8,528 nucleotides of DNA, from assembly GCA_017630115.1 (NCBI GenBank), contig JAGBVY010000023.1, forward strand, positions 1 through 8,528. The letters run 5' to 3'. The stretch is from Tidjanibacter sp. (GTDB taxonomy: Bacteria; Bacteroidota; Bacteroidia; Bacteroidales; Rikenellaceae). The position numbers and the translations under genes were made by a program. Below are positions 1-6,337 of the stretch, piece after piece (the stretch's first letter is position 1; each line of letters begins with the position of its first letter). A model generated the notes under the pieces. It was not told where the DNA came from and did not search any database. It saw only the letters and a list, made by a program, of their open reading frames with translations.

Positions 1-1
1 C

Positions 2-205
2 TATGGTTACAAGTGGGCCGAGGTGCTCGATGCCGATGCTTTCGAGCTCTTCAAGGAGATGGGTATCTTCTCGCGCGAGTGCGGTAACCGCTTCCGTGAG
101 GAGGTTCTCTCGAAGGGTGGCATCCGTCATCCTATGGAGCTTTATGTAGCCTTCCGTGGCCACAAGCCCGAGACGCAGGCTCTTATTGACGAGATTCTGA
201 AATAA
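2..205 (+). CDS. dcp: M3-family peptidyl-dipeptidase (Dcp-like), C-terminal fragment
   Basis: The reading frame is open from the left edge and runs to a TAA at 203-205, giving the last 67 residues of a protein that starts outside the window. The segment reads YGYKWAEVLDADAF, then a GIFSRECGNRFREEVLSKGG stretch, then HPMELYVAFRGHKP. This matches the helical C-terminus of M3 zinc metallopeptidases of the Dcp/oligopeptidase A group, where a Y-x-W-A-x-x-x-x-x-D-A-F motif and a final F-R-G-x-x-P motif are typical. These enzymes release dipeptides from peptide C-termini. The HExxH zinc site lies upstream and cannot be checked here. The GTG at 23 is internal and is not a start. A hairpin follows directly, so this gene probably ends its own transcription unit. 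The family call is firm; the Dcp subtype is likely but less certain. Confidence 0.85.
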   Translation, partial: YGYKWAEVLDADAFELFKEMGIFSRECGNRFREEVLSKGGIRHPMELYVAFRGHKPETQALIDEILK

Positions 206-214
206 AAAAGACGT

Positions 215-264
215 ATAGCAGGGCAATAGCTGTGTTATGCTCTTGCCCTACTATCTGCCTTTTT
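215..264 (+). terminator. Rho-independent terminator after the M3 peptidase gene
   Basis: A 12-bp stem pairs 215-226 with 243-254, with one A-C mismatch. The 16-nt loop has a small inner AGC/GCT pairing. The stem is followed by a short spacer and a T-run at 260-264. It starts 10 bp after the upstream stop codon, which fits an intrinsic terminator on the plus strand. Confidence 0.7.
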
Positions 265-322
265 GGGTAAGTGGTTCAGGTGACTTAGGGAGTCTGGGGA
301 AGGGCCTATAAGGCCAATACGC

Positions 323-358
323 TGGGTTTATTGGGTTCACTGGGTTTGCTGGGTTTAC
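323..358. repeat. Four tandem 9-bp units (tgggttt-type)
   Basis: Four consecutive 9-bp units, tgggtttat, tgggttcac, tgggtttgc and tgggtttac, run from 323 to 358, and a partial fifth unit starts at 359. The phase is strict and the last two bases vary most. No reading frame or RNA gene explains the array. Together with 371-415 and 446-494 it fills most of the 304-bp gap between the peptidase and murF-alr. Confidence 0.85.
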
Positions 359-370
359 TGGGGCTTCTTA

Positions 371-415
371 GTCCTCTCAGTTCTCTCAGTCCTCTCAGTC
401 CTCTCAGTCCTCCTG
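371..415. repeat. Five tandem 9-bp units (gtcctctca)
   Basis: Five 9-bp units run from 371 to 415: gtcctctca three times, gttctctca once, and a last divergent gtcctcctg. The period equals that of the neighbouring 323-358 array, but the sequence differs and the phase is offset by 3 bp. Two similar 9-bp units, reverse-complemented (ggactggta and ggactggga), occur at 8511-8528. Confidence 0.85.
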
Positions 416-437
416 CAACCCTCGCCATCTTCTCAAC

Positions 438-494
438 CTTAGGTCGGTTGACGGTTGACGGTAGTCGTTAGACGTTTGACGTTAGACGTTAGAC
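438..494. repeat. Seven 7-bp units with conserved flank, upstream of murF-alr
   Basis: A flank, cttaggtc (438-445), is followed by seven 7-bp units: ggttgac twice, ggtagtc, gttagac, gtttgac, and gttagac twice (446-494). The array ends 15 bp before the murF-alr ATG, so it sits where the promoter or 5' leader should be. The first 18 bases (438-455) recur exactly, as the reverse complement, at 8440-8457. No match to the Bacteroidetes -7 element was found between the array and the gene. Confidence 0.85.
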
Positions 495-509
495 TAAAAG
501 TATAAAGGT

Positions 510-2822
510 ATGAAGTATAGACTTTCGGATGTTTCCACCCTTGTTGGAGGCCAACACTATGGCGAGGATGTGGTTGTGAGGAGTGTGATGACCGACTCAC
601 GCCATAGCTTTGCCATCGATAGTGCCCCCTTGTTTGTGGCTATTGCCGGCATCAACCACAATGGCCACAACTTCATTGGCGACCTCTATCGTAGGGGCGT
701 GAGGGCTTTTATGGTCGAGCGCCAGATGGATTGGAGTGCCTATCCTGAGGCGGGATTTGTTGTGGTGGAACGCTCGCTTAGGGCGTTGCAAAAGCTTGCG
801 GCCAACTATCGTAGCCACTTCGACGGAGTGATGGTCGCCATTACCGGCTCTATTGGCAAGACGGCCGTTAAGGAGTGGATTGCCGAGACTGCCCCCGAGG
901 GTGTGAAGGTCTTTCGTTCGCCTCGTAGCTACAACTCCCAACTTGGCGTGGCACTTTCGCTCTTGATGATGGAGGGTGACGAGGATATTGCGGTCATTGA
1001 GGCGGGCATATCGCGTCCCGATGAGATGGCTCGCTTGGAGGCAATCATTAGGCCCGATGTGGGTTTGTTTACGGCGCTCGAAGAGCAGCACGACGAGAAC
1101 TTCATCGACCGCAGTCACAAGGCTGCCGAGAAGGCCATACTCTTTGCTCGCACACGTCACGTCATCTACAACGCATCCAATCCCTATATCGTTGAGGCTC
1201 TGGCGGCTATTAAGTCGAAACGTGGGGTGGATAGTATGCGGGCTATGGTTGGCGAGCTCTACGACCTTCTGGGTTACAATCGCACCGAGGTGGAGGAGCG
1301 TCTGGCCGACATGGAGCCCGTTAGGTTGCGCTTGGCACTTTCGGAGGGGTTGGGTCGCTCGGTGGTGCTGAGCGATACGCACAACTCGGACATCAACTCT
1401 CTGGCTATTGCGCTCGACTCGCTGGGCGAGGTGGCGGGTGGCCGACGCAGGGTCGTGATACTCTCCGATATGCTTTACAGCGCTCTGCCAGACGAGGAGG
1501 TCTATGCACGCATTGCCCGTGCGGTGGAGGCCGCAGGGGTTGATTTGACCATTGGGGTGGGCAGGTTCATTACGGCCCACAAACATCTCTTTGCCGACAC
1601 AGACGAGTTTTATGGCTCTACCGACGAATTGCTGAAAGTACTCACTCAGGACCGATTTGAAAACTCGGCCATACTTGTCAAAGGAGGCCCAATGTCGGGC
1701 TTCGATAGGATTGTCCACTCACTCTCGCGCAAGTGCCACACAACAGTGTTGGAGGTTAATCTCTCGACTATGGTTGCCAATCTGAACCACTACCGCCAGA
1801 GGCTTCCTCAGGGCACACGATTGATGGCAATGGTGAAGGCTTCGAGCTATGGTCACGGTGATTACGAGATTGCCGCTTCGCTCCAACACGAGGGGGTTGA
1901 TTACTTGGCGGTAGCCTTTGCCGACGAGGGTGTGACGCTCCGTCAGAAGGGTATAACTATGCCTATTGTGGTGCTCAATGCCGATGCCGACAGCTTTGCA
2001 CTGATGACCTCCTATCGCCTCGAACCGGAGATTTACAACCGCTCCTCATTGGAGGCTTTTGCAGCCGCTGTGGAGGCCGCAGGCGAGAGCGACTATCCCA
2101 TTCACCTGAAAGTTGATAGCGGTATGCACCGCTTGGGATTTACAATGAGCGACGTGGAGTGGCTCGGAGAGCGCTTGGCAGCACTCAAAGGGGTGCTTAC
2201 CGTAAGGAGTATCTTCTCCCACTTTGCTACCGCCGATATGCCCGAGGAGAGAGCCTTTGTTGAGCAGCAGCAGAGGTGCTTTGCCGAGGTGTCGGAGGCT
2301 ATTATGGCCTCGCTGCCCTATAAGCCACTGCGCCACATAAACAATACGGCAGGTATGGAATTTTTCGCCTCTTCTTGTTATGATATGTGTCGCCTCGGCA
2401 TAGGACTCTATGGTGTTGGTCGTGGAGTTAGACCCATTGCCAAACTCTCCACACGCATTGTGCAAATCAAGGAGCTTGGTGTGGGCCAGACGGTGGGCTA
2501 TGGTCGCCGAGGCGTTATCACCCGCCCTACGAAGGTGGCTACAATCCCCATAGGCTATGCCGACGGACTCGACCGCCGACTTGGTGAGGGTGGTTGGACT
2601 ACAAAGGTGCGTGGGTGCGATGCCCCCATACTTGGCAGGGTTTGTATGGATAGCTGTATGATTGATGTGACCGATATAGCCTGCGAGGAGGGCGATGAGG
2701 TGGTGATTTTTGGTGGCGAGGGTAGGAGTGTCGAAGAGATGGCTTCGCTGCTGGGCACAATCCCCTATGAGATTATGACCTCTGTTTCCACACGCGTAAA
2801 ACGTATATATGTAAGGGAGTAA
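510..2822 (+). CDS. murF-alr: Bifunctional MurF (UDP-MurNAc-tripeptide:D-Ala-D-Ala ligase)/alanine racemase
   Basis: This 770-residue cytoplasmic protein fuses two steps of peptidoglycan precursor synthesis, an arrangement known in Bacteroidetes. Residues 1 to about 410 are MurF-like: TDSR at 28-31, ATP P-loop TGSIGKT at 112-118, the YNSQ segment at 141-144, Glu164, His194, Lys204, Arg274 and Asp289. Residues from about 411 to 770 are a PLP-dependent alanine racemase: Lys443 in MVKASSYGHG is the expected PLP lysine, with HRLGF at 540-544, the catalytic Tyr664 in VGYG, IGYADG at 681-686 and CMD at 712-714. The racemase half looks complete. The ligase half is shorter than usual: about 45 residues are missing between Asn221 and about residue 241, no HNxxN motif is visible, and the usual [S/C]YN near 290 reads THN. 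The ATG at 510 gives a family-typical N-terminus. It is probably the first gene of a cluster with the two methyltransferases. Confidence 0.93.
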   Translation: MKYRLSDVSTLVGGQHYGEDVVVRSVMTDSRHSFAIDSAPLFVAIAGINHNGHNFIGDLYRRGVRAFMVERQMDWSAYPEAGFVVVERSLRALQKLAANYRSHFDGVMVAITGSIGKTAVKEWIAETAPEGVKVFRSPRSYNSQLGVALSLLMMEGDEDIAVIEAGISRPDEMARLEAIIRPDVGLFTALEEQHDENFIDRSHKAAEKAILFARTRHVIYNASNPYIVEALAAIKSKRGVDSMRAMVGELYDLLGYNRTEVEERLADMEPVRLRLALSEGLGRSVVLSDTHNSDINSLAIALDSLGEVAGGRRRVVILSDMLYSALPDEEVYARIARAVEAAGVDLTIGVGRFITAHKHLFADTDEFYGSTDELLKVLTQDRFENSAILVKGGPMSGFDRIVHSLSRKCHTTVLEVNLSTMVANLNHYRQRLPQGTRLMAMVKASSYGHGDYEIAASLQHEGVDYLAVAFADEGVTLRQKGITMPIVVLNADADSFALMTSYRLEPEIYNRSSLEAFAAAVEAAGESDYPIHLKVDSGMHRLGFTMSDVEWLGERLAALKGVLTVRSIFSHFATADMPEERAFVEQQQRCFAEVSEAIMASLPYKPLRHINNTAGMEFFASSCYDMCRLGIGLYGVGRGVRPIAKLSTRIVQIKELGVGQTVGYGRRGVITRPTKVATIPIGYADGLDRRLGEGGWTTKVRGCDAPILGRVCMDSCMIDVTDIACEEGDEVVIFGGEGRSVEEMASLLGTIPYEIMTSVSTRVKRIYVRE

Positions 2823-2844
2823 TACCCCACAACCAACAAATCCT

Positions 2845-3567
2845 ATGGCAACCAATCCTACCAACTACGGCAAACTCTATATGATTCCTTGCCCCATAGC
2901 TGAGGGCAACCCCTATGATGTGCTCCCCGAGCAGAATAGGGCTATTATGGCTTCTCTGGACTACTTCATTGTGGAGAATGTGCGCTCGGCACGTCGTTTT
3001 CTCTCGGCGGCCAAGATAGGCCGACCCATAGACGAACTGACCTTTGTGGAGTGTAGTGAGCATACATCGGCAATGGAAGTAGAGCCACTGCTTGCACCTC
3101 TTCTGAGGGGTAAAAGTGGCGGCGTCATTAGCGAGGCAGGCCTGCCCGGTGTGGCCGATCCGGGTGCCGATGTGGTGGCTGTTGCCCAGAGTAAGGGTAT
3201 TGAGGTGGTGCCATTGGTGGGTCCTTCGTCGCTGATGATGGCGCTTATGGCCAGCGGACAAAACGGCCAGAGCTTCGCTTTCAATGGCTACCTACCCATC
3301 AAGCCGGCCGAGCGCAGTAGGGCTATCAAACACTATGAGCGCAGAGCTTTGAGCGAGAGGCAGAGTCAGATATTTATCGAAACTCCCTATCGCAACGAAA
3401 AACTCTTTGCCGACCTGCTTGCGACGCTTGCGCCTCAGACGAGGCTGACGGTGGCGGTGGATATAACCTCGCCCACCCAATATATCCGCACTCTGAGGGT
3501 AGAGCAGTGGCGCAACCAACCCCTGCCAGAGATGCACAAACGCCCCACAATTTTCATATTCGGTTAA
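2845..3567 (+). CDS. RsmI-like SAM-dependent methyltransferase (tetrapyrrole methylase fold)
   Basis: This 240-residue cytoplasmic protein belongs to the SAM-dependent methylase superfamily that includes RsmI, the 16S rRNA 2'-O-methyltransferase acting at C1402. Visible motifs in order are an N-terminal strand and loop KLYMIPCPIAEGNP (10-23), SEAGLPGVADPG (96-107, compare D-A-G-x-P-x-x-S-D-P-G in RsmI), PLVGPSSLMMALMASG (123-138), FAFNGYLP (144-151) and IFIETPYRN (176-184). It differs from classical RsmI. The EDTR motif is replaced by ENVR (44-47), the first glycine loop carries extra residues, and the protein is about 40 residues shorter, without the RsmI C-terminal extension. It may be a Bacteroidetes paralogue with a different target, so no gene symbol is given. 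It starts 22 bp after murF-alr and ends 17 bp before the next gene, so co-transcription is likely. No Shine-Dalgarno sequence is seen. Confidence 0.85.
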   Translation: MATNPTNYGKLYMIPCPIAEGNPYDVLPEQNRAIMASLDYFIVENVRSARRFLSAAKIGRPIDELTFVECSEHTSAMEVEPLLAPLLRGKSGGVISEAGLPGVADPGADVVAVAQSKGIEVVPLVGPSSLMMALMASGQNGQSFAFNGYLPIKPAERSRAIKHYERRALSERQSQIFIETPYRNEKLFADLLATLAPQTRLTVAVDITSPTQYIRTLRVEQWRNQPLPEMHKRPTIFIFG

Positions 3568-3584
3568 TTGTACAACAGAGAGAT

Positions 3585-4328
3585 ATGATTACAAAAGCAG
3601 ATTTCCAACTCGTGCGCTCTCTGGCCGACAAGTCGGTCCGCTTGGAGCGAGGACTCTTTGTGGCCGAGGGCGACAAACTCGTGGGCGAGATTCTCCAAGA
3701 TGGAGGCTGGCCTATCGAGCGATTGTTTACTTTGGCAGGTAGCCCCTACGCCTCCCATCCCCGAGCAGAGCAAGTCTCCGCGAAGGATATGGAGCGACTC
3801 TCGCACCTGAAAAGTGCCCCTCGTTCGTTGGCATTGGTGAGGTTGCCCGAGCGTAGAGTCCCCAAGCCCAGTGCCGAGGAGTTGGTGCTCTGCCTCGACG
3901 AGATTCAAGATCCGGGCAATTTGGGTACTATCATCCGCACTGCCGATTGGTATGGTATTAGCCACATTGTCTGCTCGCCCACCACAGCCGACTGCTTTGC
4001 TCCGAAGGTGGTGCAGGCAACTATGGGTGCGTTGTTGAGAGTGGAGGTGTGCTACACAGACCTTCCCGAATGGCTCTCGGAGGCCCGTAAGGGTGGAGTG
4101 CCAATCTATGCCACCACACTCGATGGCGACGATATACATAGTGCTGAGCTCACCGCTGGCGGCATTGTGGTTATGGGCAACGAGGGTAAGGGTGTGAGTC
4201 CTCGGGTGCAGAGCCTTACGTCCCATCACCTCTACATCCCGCCCTATCCACACAATCGCCGAGGGAGCGAGTCGCTCAATGTGGCCATAGCCACCGCCAT
4301 AGTCTGCGAAATCTTCCGCAATAGGTAA
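3585..4328 (+). CDS. TrmH/SpoU-family RNA 2'-O-methyltransferase
   Basis: This 247-residue SPOUT-class enzyme is predicted to methylate a ribose 2'-OH in tRNA or rRNA using SAM. The N-terminal part (about 1-90) resembles the substrate-binding domain, with FVAEGDKLVGEIL at 25-37. The three trefoil-knot motifs are all present: DPGNLGTIIRTA at 109-120 with the catalytic-type Arg118, VVMGNEGKG at 195-203, and SESLNVAIATAI at 228-239. The ATG at 3585 is preferred. A longer frame from a GTG at 3507 would overlap the upstream gene by 61 bp and would add 26 residues, rich in Pro, Gln and Arg, that do not resemble the family. The RNA target cannot be told from sequence. RlmB- and TrmH-like members are both possible. 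It is the last gene of the plus-strand cluster, directly before a strong hairpin. Confidence 0.9.
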   Translation: MITKADFQLVRSLADKSVRLERGLFVAEGDKLVGEILQDGGWPIERLFTLAGSPYASHPRAEQVSAKDMERLSHLKSAPRSLALVRLPERRVPKPSAEELVLCLDEIQDPGNLGTIIRTADWYGISHIVCSPTTADCFAPKVVQATMGALLRVEVCYTDLPEWLSEARKGGVPIYATTLDGDDIHSAELTAGGIVVMGNEGKGVSPRVQSLTSHHLYIPPYPHNRRGSESLNVAIATAIVCEIFRNR

Positions 4329-4343
4329 GAGTCTGATTCTTAT

Positions 4344-4390
4344 ACAGATAAAATAGTAGCCCACCAAAAGTGGGCTACTATTTTATCTGT
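4344..4390. terminator. Bidirectional hairpin terminator between convergent genes
   Basis: Positions 4344-4364 and 4370-4390 are perfect reverse complements, giving a 21-bp stem with a 5-nt loop (caaaa). The GC-rich top (agcccac/gtgggct) sits above an A/T-rich base, so a U-rich run is made on either strand. It lies 15 bp after the methyltransferase stop and downstream of the oppositely oriented GNAT gene, so it could stop transcription from both sides. Confidence 0.8.
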
Positions 4391-4493
4391 GCTCCGACAC
4401 CTTTGTAAATCTCGCCCCTATCGTCGCGCCAAGTGCCTCGGGGGAACAGAGCGCTGAGAGAGTTAGAAACAGAGCCAAGAGAGTCTTTTTTAT
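4378..4493 (-). pseudogene. Possible decayed gene for a small secreted protein
   Basis: Read on the minus strand, 4493 downwards encodes KKTLLALFLTLSALC, a convincing signal-peptide-like stretch: two lysines followed by a 12-residue hydrophobic core. Where a start is expected there is ATA (4493-4491) instead of ATG. This frame stops at 4385-4383. A second frame encodes GTWRDDRGEIYKGVGAQIK and ends in a TAG at 4380-4378, inside the hairpin. It has codons more like the real genes here. One reading is a small exported protein whose start was lost and whose frame shifted, or a signal peptide joined to a C-terminus by deletion. The signal-peptide frame is also in phase with the GNAT gene beyond its stop codon. 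The piece is short, so chance cannot be excluded. Confidence 0.28.
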
Positions 4494-4514
4494 GGCTATT
4501 GAATTTGTGGGTAA

Positions 4515-4961
4515 CTATTTGATTGTGAGTCGAAACACGCCTGTGTTGTACTCCTCAAAACCCACCGAACGGTAGAGATTGCGTGCAGCTGTGCGCGAGG
4601 GGTTGGAGGTGAGCATCAGTGTGGCCGAAGGGTGGTGGGTGCGGGCGTGGGTAATGGCTGCCTCCACTAAGGCACGACCAATGCCACGACCTCTTTGTGT
4701 GGGCGAAGTGACCACATCCTCAATCCAATACTTATTGTTTAGCGGGCTTTGGTAGTAGAGCAATGTGAGTGAGCCCACAATCACCCCCTCCGACTGTGCT
4801 ACAAAGAGGGTGGTGTTAGGGGCGGCCACCACCTCGGCCAGACGTTCGGCAGTAAGTGGTGGGCGAGGTGTAGGGTCAAGACTAAGGAGCAGTTCGTTTA
4901 GCTCTGAGGCTGCCTGCTCTGAGGCGCTTGTTAGGATTTTTATGTCAAATGTGTGATTCAT
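4515..4961 (-). CDS. GNAT-family N-acetyltransferase
   Basis: This 148-residue cytoplasmic protein has the layout of a single-domain GNAT acetyltransferase that transfers acetyl from acetyl-CoA to an unknown amine. Numbered from the ATG, the acetyl-CoA pyrophosphate loop QRGRGIG is at 89-95 (the Q/R-x-x-G-x-G/A motif), preceded by the strand WIEDVVTSP at 79-87. The C-terminal NPSRTAARNLYRSVGF segment (120-135) carries the usual motif B tyrosine. The ATG at 4961 is preferred. The TTG directly upstream at 4964 adds only one residue. A -7-like promoter element is found 27 bp upstream of the start. The gene is divergent from the lipoprotein operon and convergent with the methyltransferase cluster, so its context gives no hint about the substrate. 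Confidence 0.88.
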   Translation of the reverse strand: MNHTFDIKILTSASEQAASELNELLLSLDPTPRPPLTAERLAEVVAAPNTTLFVAQSEGVIVGSLTLLYYQSPLNNKYWIEDVVTSPTQRGRGIGRALVEAAITHARTHHPSATLMLTSNPSRTAARNLYRSVGFEEYNTGVFRLTIK

Positions 4962-4987
4962 CAAATGGTGAAGATGTTTATAGGTTA

Positions 4988-4995
4988 CAAAGTTA
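4988..4995 (-). promoter_or_regulatory. Bacteroidetes -7 element for the GNAT gene
   Basis: On the minus strand these bases read TAACTTTG, a full match to the Bacteroidetes -7 consensus TAnnTTTG. A TTTG lies further upstream, but about 31 nt away, which is too far for the usual -33 spacing. The start codon at 4961 would follow a short leader. An eight-base match with two free positions is suggestive only. Confidence 0.5.
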
Positions 4996-5038
4996 ACATA
5001 AAACAGGGCTATTCTACTTACGCATCCAAAATTTTTCC

Positions 5039-5046
5039 TATTTTTG
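5039..5046 (+). promoter_or_regulatory. Bacteroidetes -7 element for the lipoprotein operon
   Basis: These bases read TATTTTTG, a full match to TAnnTTTG. No convincing -33 TTTG is seen at the usual spacing. Transcription starting near 5053 would give a leader of about 85 nt before the ATG at 5139, containing the hairpins at 5069-5111. The element faces away from the GNAT -7 element, with about 43 bp between them. Confidence 0.5.
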
Positions 5047-5068
5047 TAAGGATGATTTGTCTTCCCCG

Positions 5069-5111
5069 GCGCCGTAGATAGGGCTGTGGTTATTTCCGAC
5101 GGCGCACGTCG
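5069..5111 (+). promoter_or_regulatory. Leader with two mutually exclusive hairpins
   Basis: Stem 1 pairs gcgccgt (5069-5075) with acggcgc (5099-5105), with a 23-nt loop. Stem 2 pairs cgacg (5097-5101) with cgtcg (5107-5111), with a 5-nt loop. Both use 5099-5101, so only one can form at a time. The region lies between the predicted promoter and the first lipoprotein gene. No U-run follows stem 2, so it is not a classical terminator. A regulatory role is inference. Confidence 0.35.
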
Positions 5112-5138
5112 TTTGTTGTAATTTGATAGAATTGATAT

Positions 5139-6311
5139 ATGAAAAGGATTTCTGCGAGATATTTATTTGCTCTGTGGGTGCTGATTGCGGTCCAGTGGTT
5201 TGTGGGTTGCGATGGTGGTCAGGCAGTTCAGCCTCCTCAGCCCGAAGGGTATGTTGAGAGGGTGGCTCAGGAGGTGAGTTTCAACAATATAGAGGTTTAT
5301 TATATGGGTGCCTATCTGGGCGATCAGACCTCAGATGGTTGGCTCATAAAACTCTCCACCGATATGGAGATGGACTCTGCCGGCAACCCCATTGGCCCGG
5401 GTAGTATGGTTCAGCTATTGCTCAACACCCCCTACAATGACGACCAAGAGGCAAATGTGGATTTTCTGGGTGGAATCTACACCTCACAGACCAATTCGGG
5501 CGACTTCTCGGTCGGCAGTTTTGTCAGTGGCTACATCAACATTGTCGAGCTTCCGGGCGAGCGCTTGGAGCAGGCCGATGCTACCTACTGGGCCGAGCTG
5601 GGCGAGGGTGCAACCGCAATGGATTGCGATTTGGTGGACGATGGCGCTGTGGAGATTAGGCGTGTGGGCGACCACTTCGAGATAGAGGGCGTACTGGTGG
5701 GGCAAAAGTGCCGTAAGCACCGCTTCGTGTGGAGCGGTAAGGTAGAGCCCAAAGATTACGTTAAGTCCGAAGTGTCCAATAGCACCCTGAGGGCCGATAT
5801 GACTCTCGACAGATTGAGCAGGATGTATATTCAGGATAGGGGCGACATCTACTACCTCGGCGACGAGAGCTACCGCTGTTTTACACTCTTTTTGGCCTCC
5901 GAGGGGGTGGATTTCTCGTCGGGTAAGCCTCGTGAGAGTGGCGAGTTTCTGCGATTGGATATGCTTGTGGCGTGGCAGAGCGTCGCCTCCGATGGAATCC
6001 CCGCAGGCACCTATCGGATGACCAATCGCAATGCCGACACCTCTATCGACCGCCTAAATTTAATCCCCTTTACGCTCATTCCCGGTCTGCCCAACCGATT
6101 TACCTACCCCTATTGGTCGGGCTCGTGGTATGTCGAACTTACCAATGGAAGATGGGGCCAAAATTATGCTCGCATCGACGAGGGAAGTGTTGTTGTCGAA
6201 CGCGACATAGATGGGGCGCATAGGTTTGTTTGTAGGCTTGTCGATTGCTCCGAGGCGGGGTATGCTATTGAGGCCGACGTGAGGATTGAGGAATTTGAGC
6301 TGTTGCGTTAG
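5139..6311 (+). CDS. Lipoprotein with two copies of an unrecognised beta-rich module
   Basis: This 390-residue protein starts with an N-terminal lipoprotein signal: positive MKRISAR, a hydrophobic core, and lipobox FVGC with Cys24 as the expected lipidated residue. It should be anchored in the envelope. The mature part appears to hold two related halves, about 47-202 and 226-385. Each begins with a YYxG motif (YYMG at 54-57, YYLG at 238-241) and ends in a strand-rich signature. In copy 1 this is DDGAVEIRR (167-175) followed by WSGKV; in copy 2 it is DEGSVVVER (347-355) followed by EADVRI. A Cys (191 and 370) falls at an equivalent place in both. No enzyme motif was recognised. It is the first gene of a three-lipoprotein operon, and its 5' end (atatatgaaaaggatt) nearly matches that of the next gene. 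The family is not recognised. A binding or adhesive role is only inference. Confidence 0.85.
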   Translation: MKRISARYLFALWVLIAVQWFVGCDGGQAVQPPQPEGYVERVAQEVSFNNIEVYYMGAYLGDQTSDGWLIKLSTDMEMDSAGNPIGPGSMVQLLLNTPYNDDQEANVDFLGGIYTSQTNSGDFSVGSFVSGYINIVELPGERLEQADATYWAELGEGATAMDCDLVDDGAVEIRRVGDHFEIEGVLVGQKCRKHRFVWSGKVEPKDYVKSEVSNSTLRADMTLDRLSRMYIQDRGDIYYLGDESYRCFTLFLASEGVDFSSGKPRESGEFLRLDMLVAWQSVASDGIPAGTYRMTNRNADTSIDRLNLIPFTLIPGLPNRFTYPYWSGSWYVELTNGRWGQNYARIDEGSVVVERDIDGAHRFVCRLVDCSEAGYAIEADVRIEEFELLR

Positions 6312-6337
6312 TAAATGATTGAAACCGAATAGAATAT

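Noticed and set aside
303..315. Palindrome ggcct-ata-aggcc as a regulator site or terminator
   Set aside because: The stem is only 5 bp, has no T-run and stands alone in a repetitive region, so chance is likely.
323..494. CRISPR array
   Set aside because: Units of 7-9 bp are directly adjacent, without spacers of 25-40 bp, and no cas gene is present.
597..1718. A 373-codon open frame on the minus strand
   Set aside because: It lies wholly antisense to murF-alr, its translation is rich in His, Arg and Cys with no recognisable domain, and the plus strand has clear family motifs. Long antisense frames are common over genes with biased third positions.
2046..3261. Minus-strand open frames of 272 and 162 codons opposite the racemase and methyltransferase genes
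   Set aside because: Both are antisense to well-supported genes and show no domain or plausible signal; they are treated as shadows.
3507..3584. GTG start extending the TrmH-family protein by 26 residues
   Set aside because: It would overlap the upstream gene and add residues unlike the family; the ATG at 3585 is in the normal place, 17 bp after the previous stop.
3564..4367. A 267-codon minus-strand frame opposite the TrmH-family gene
   Set aside because: It is antisense to a gene with all three SPOUT motifs, and its translation shows no family features.
4378..4517. Readthrough of the GNAT stop codon into the in-frame signal-peptide-like stretch
   Set aside because: The GNAT protein already ends at the usual place for the family, and a signal peptide at an internal position makes no functional sense.
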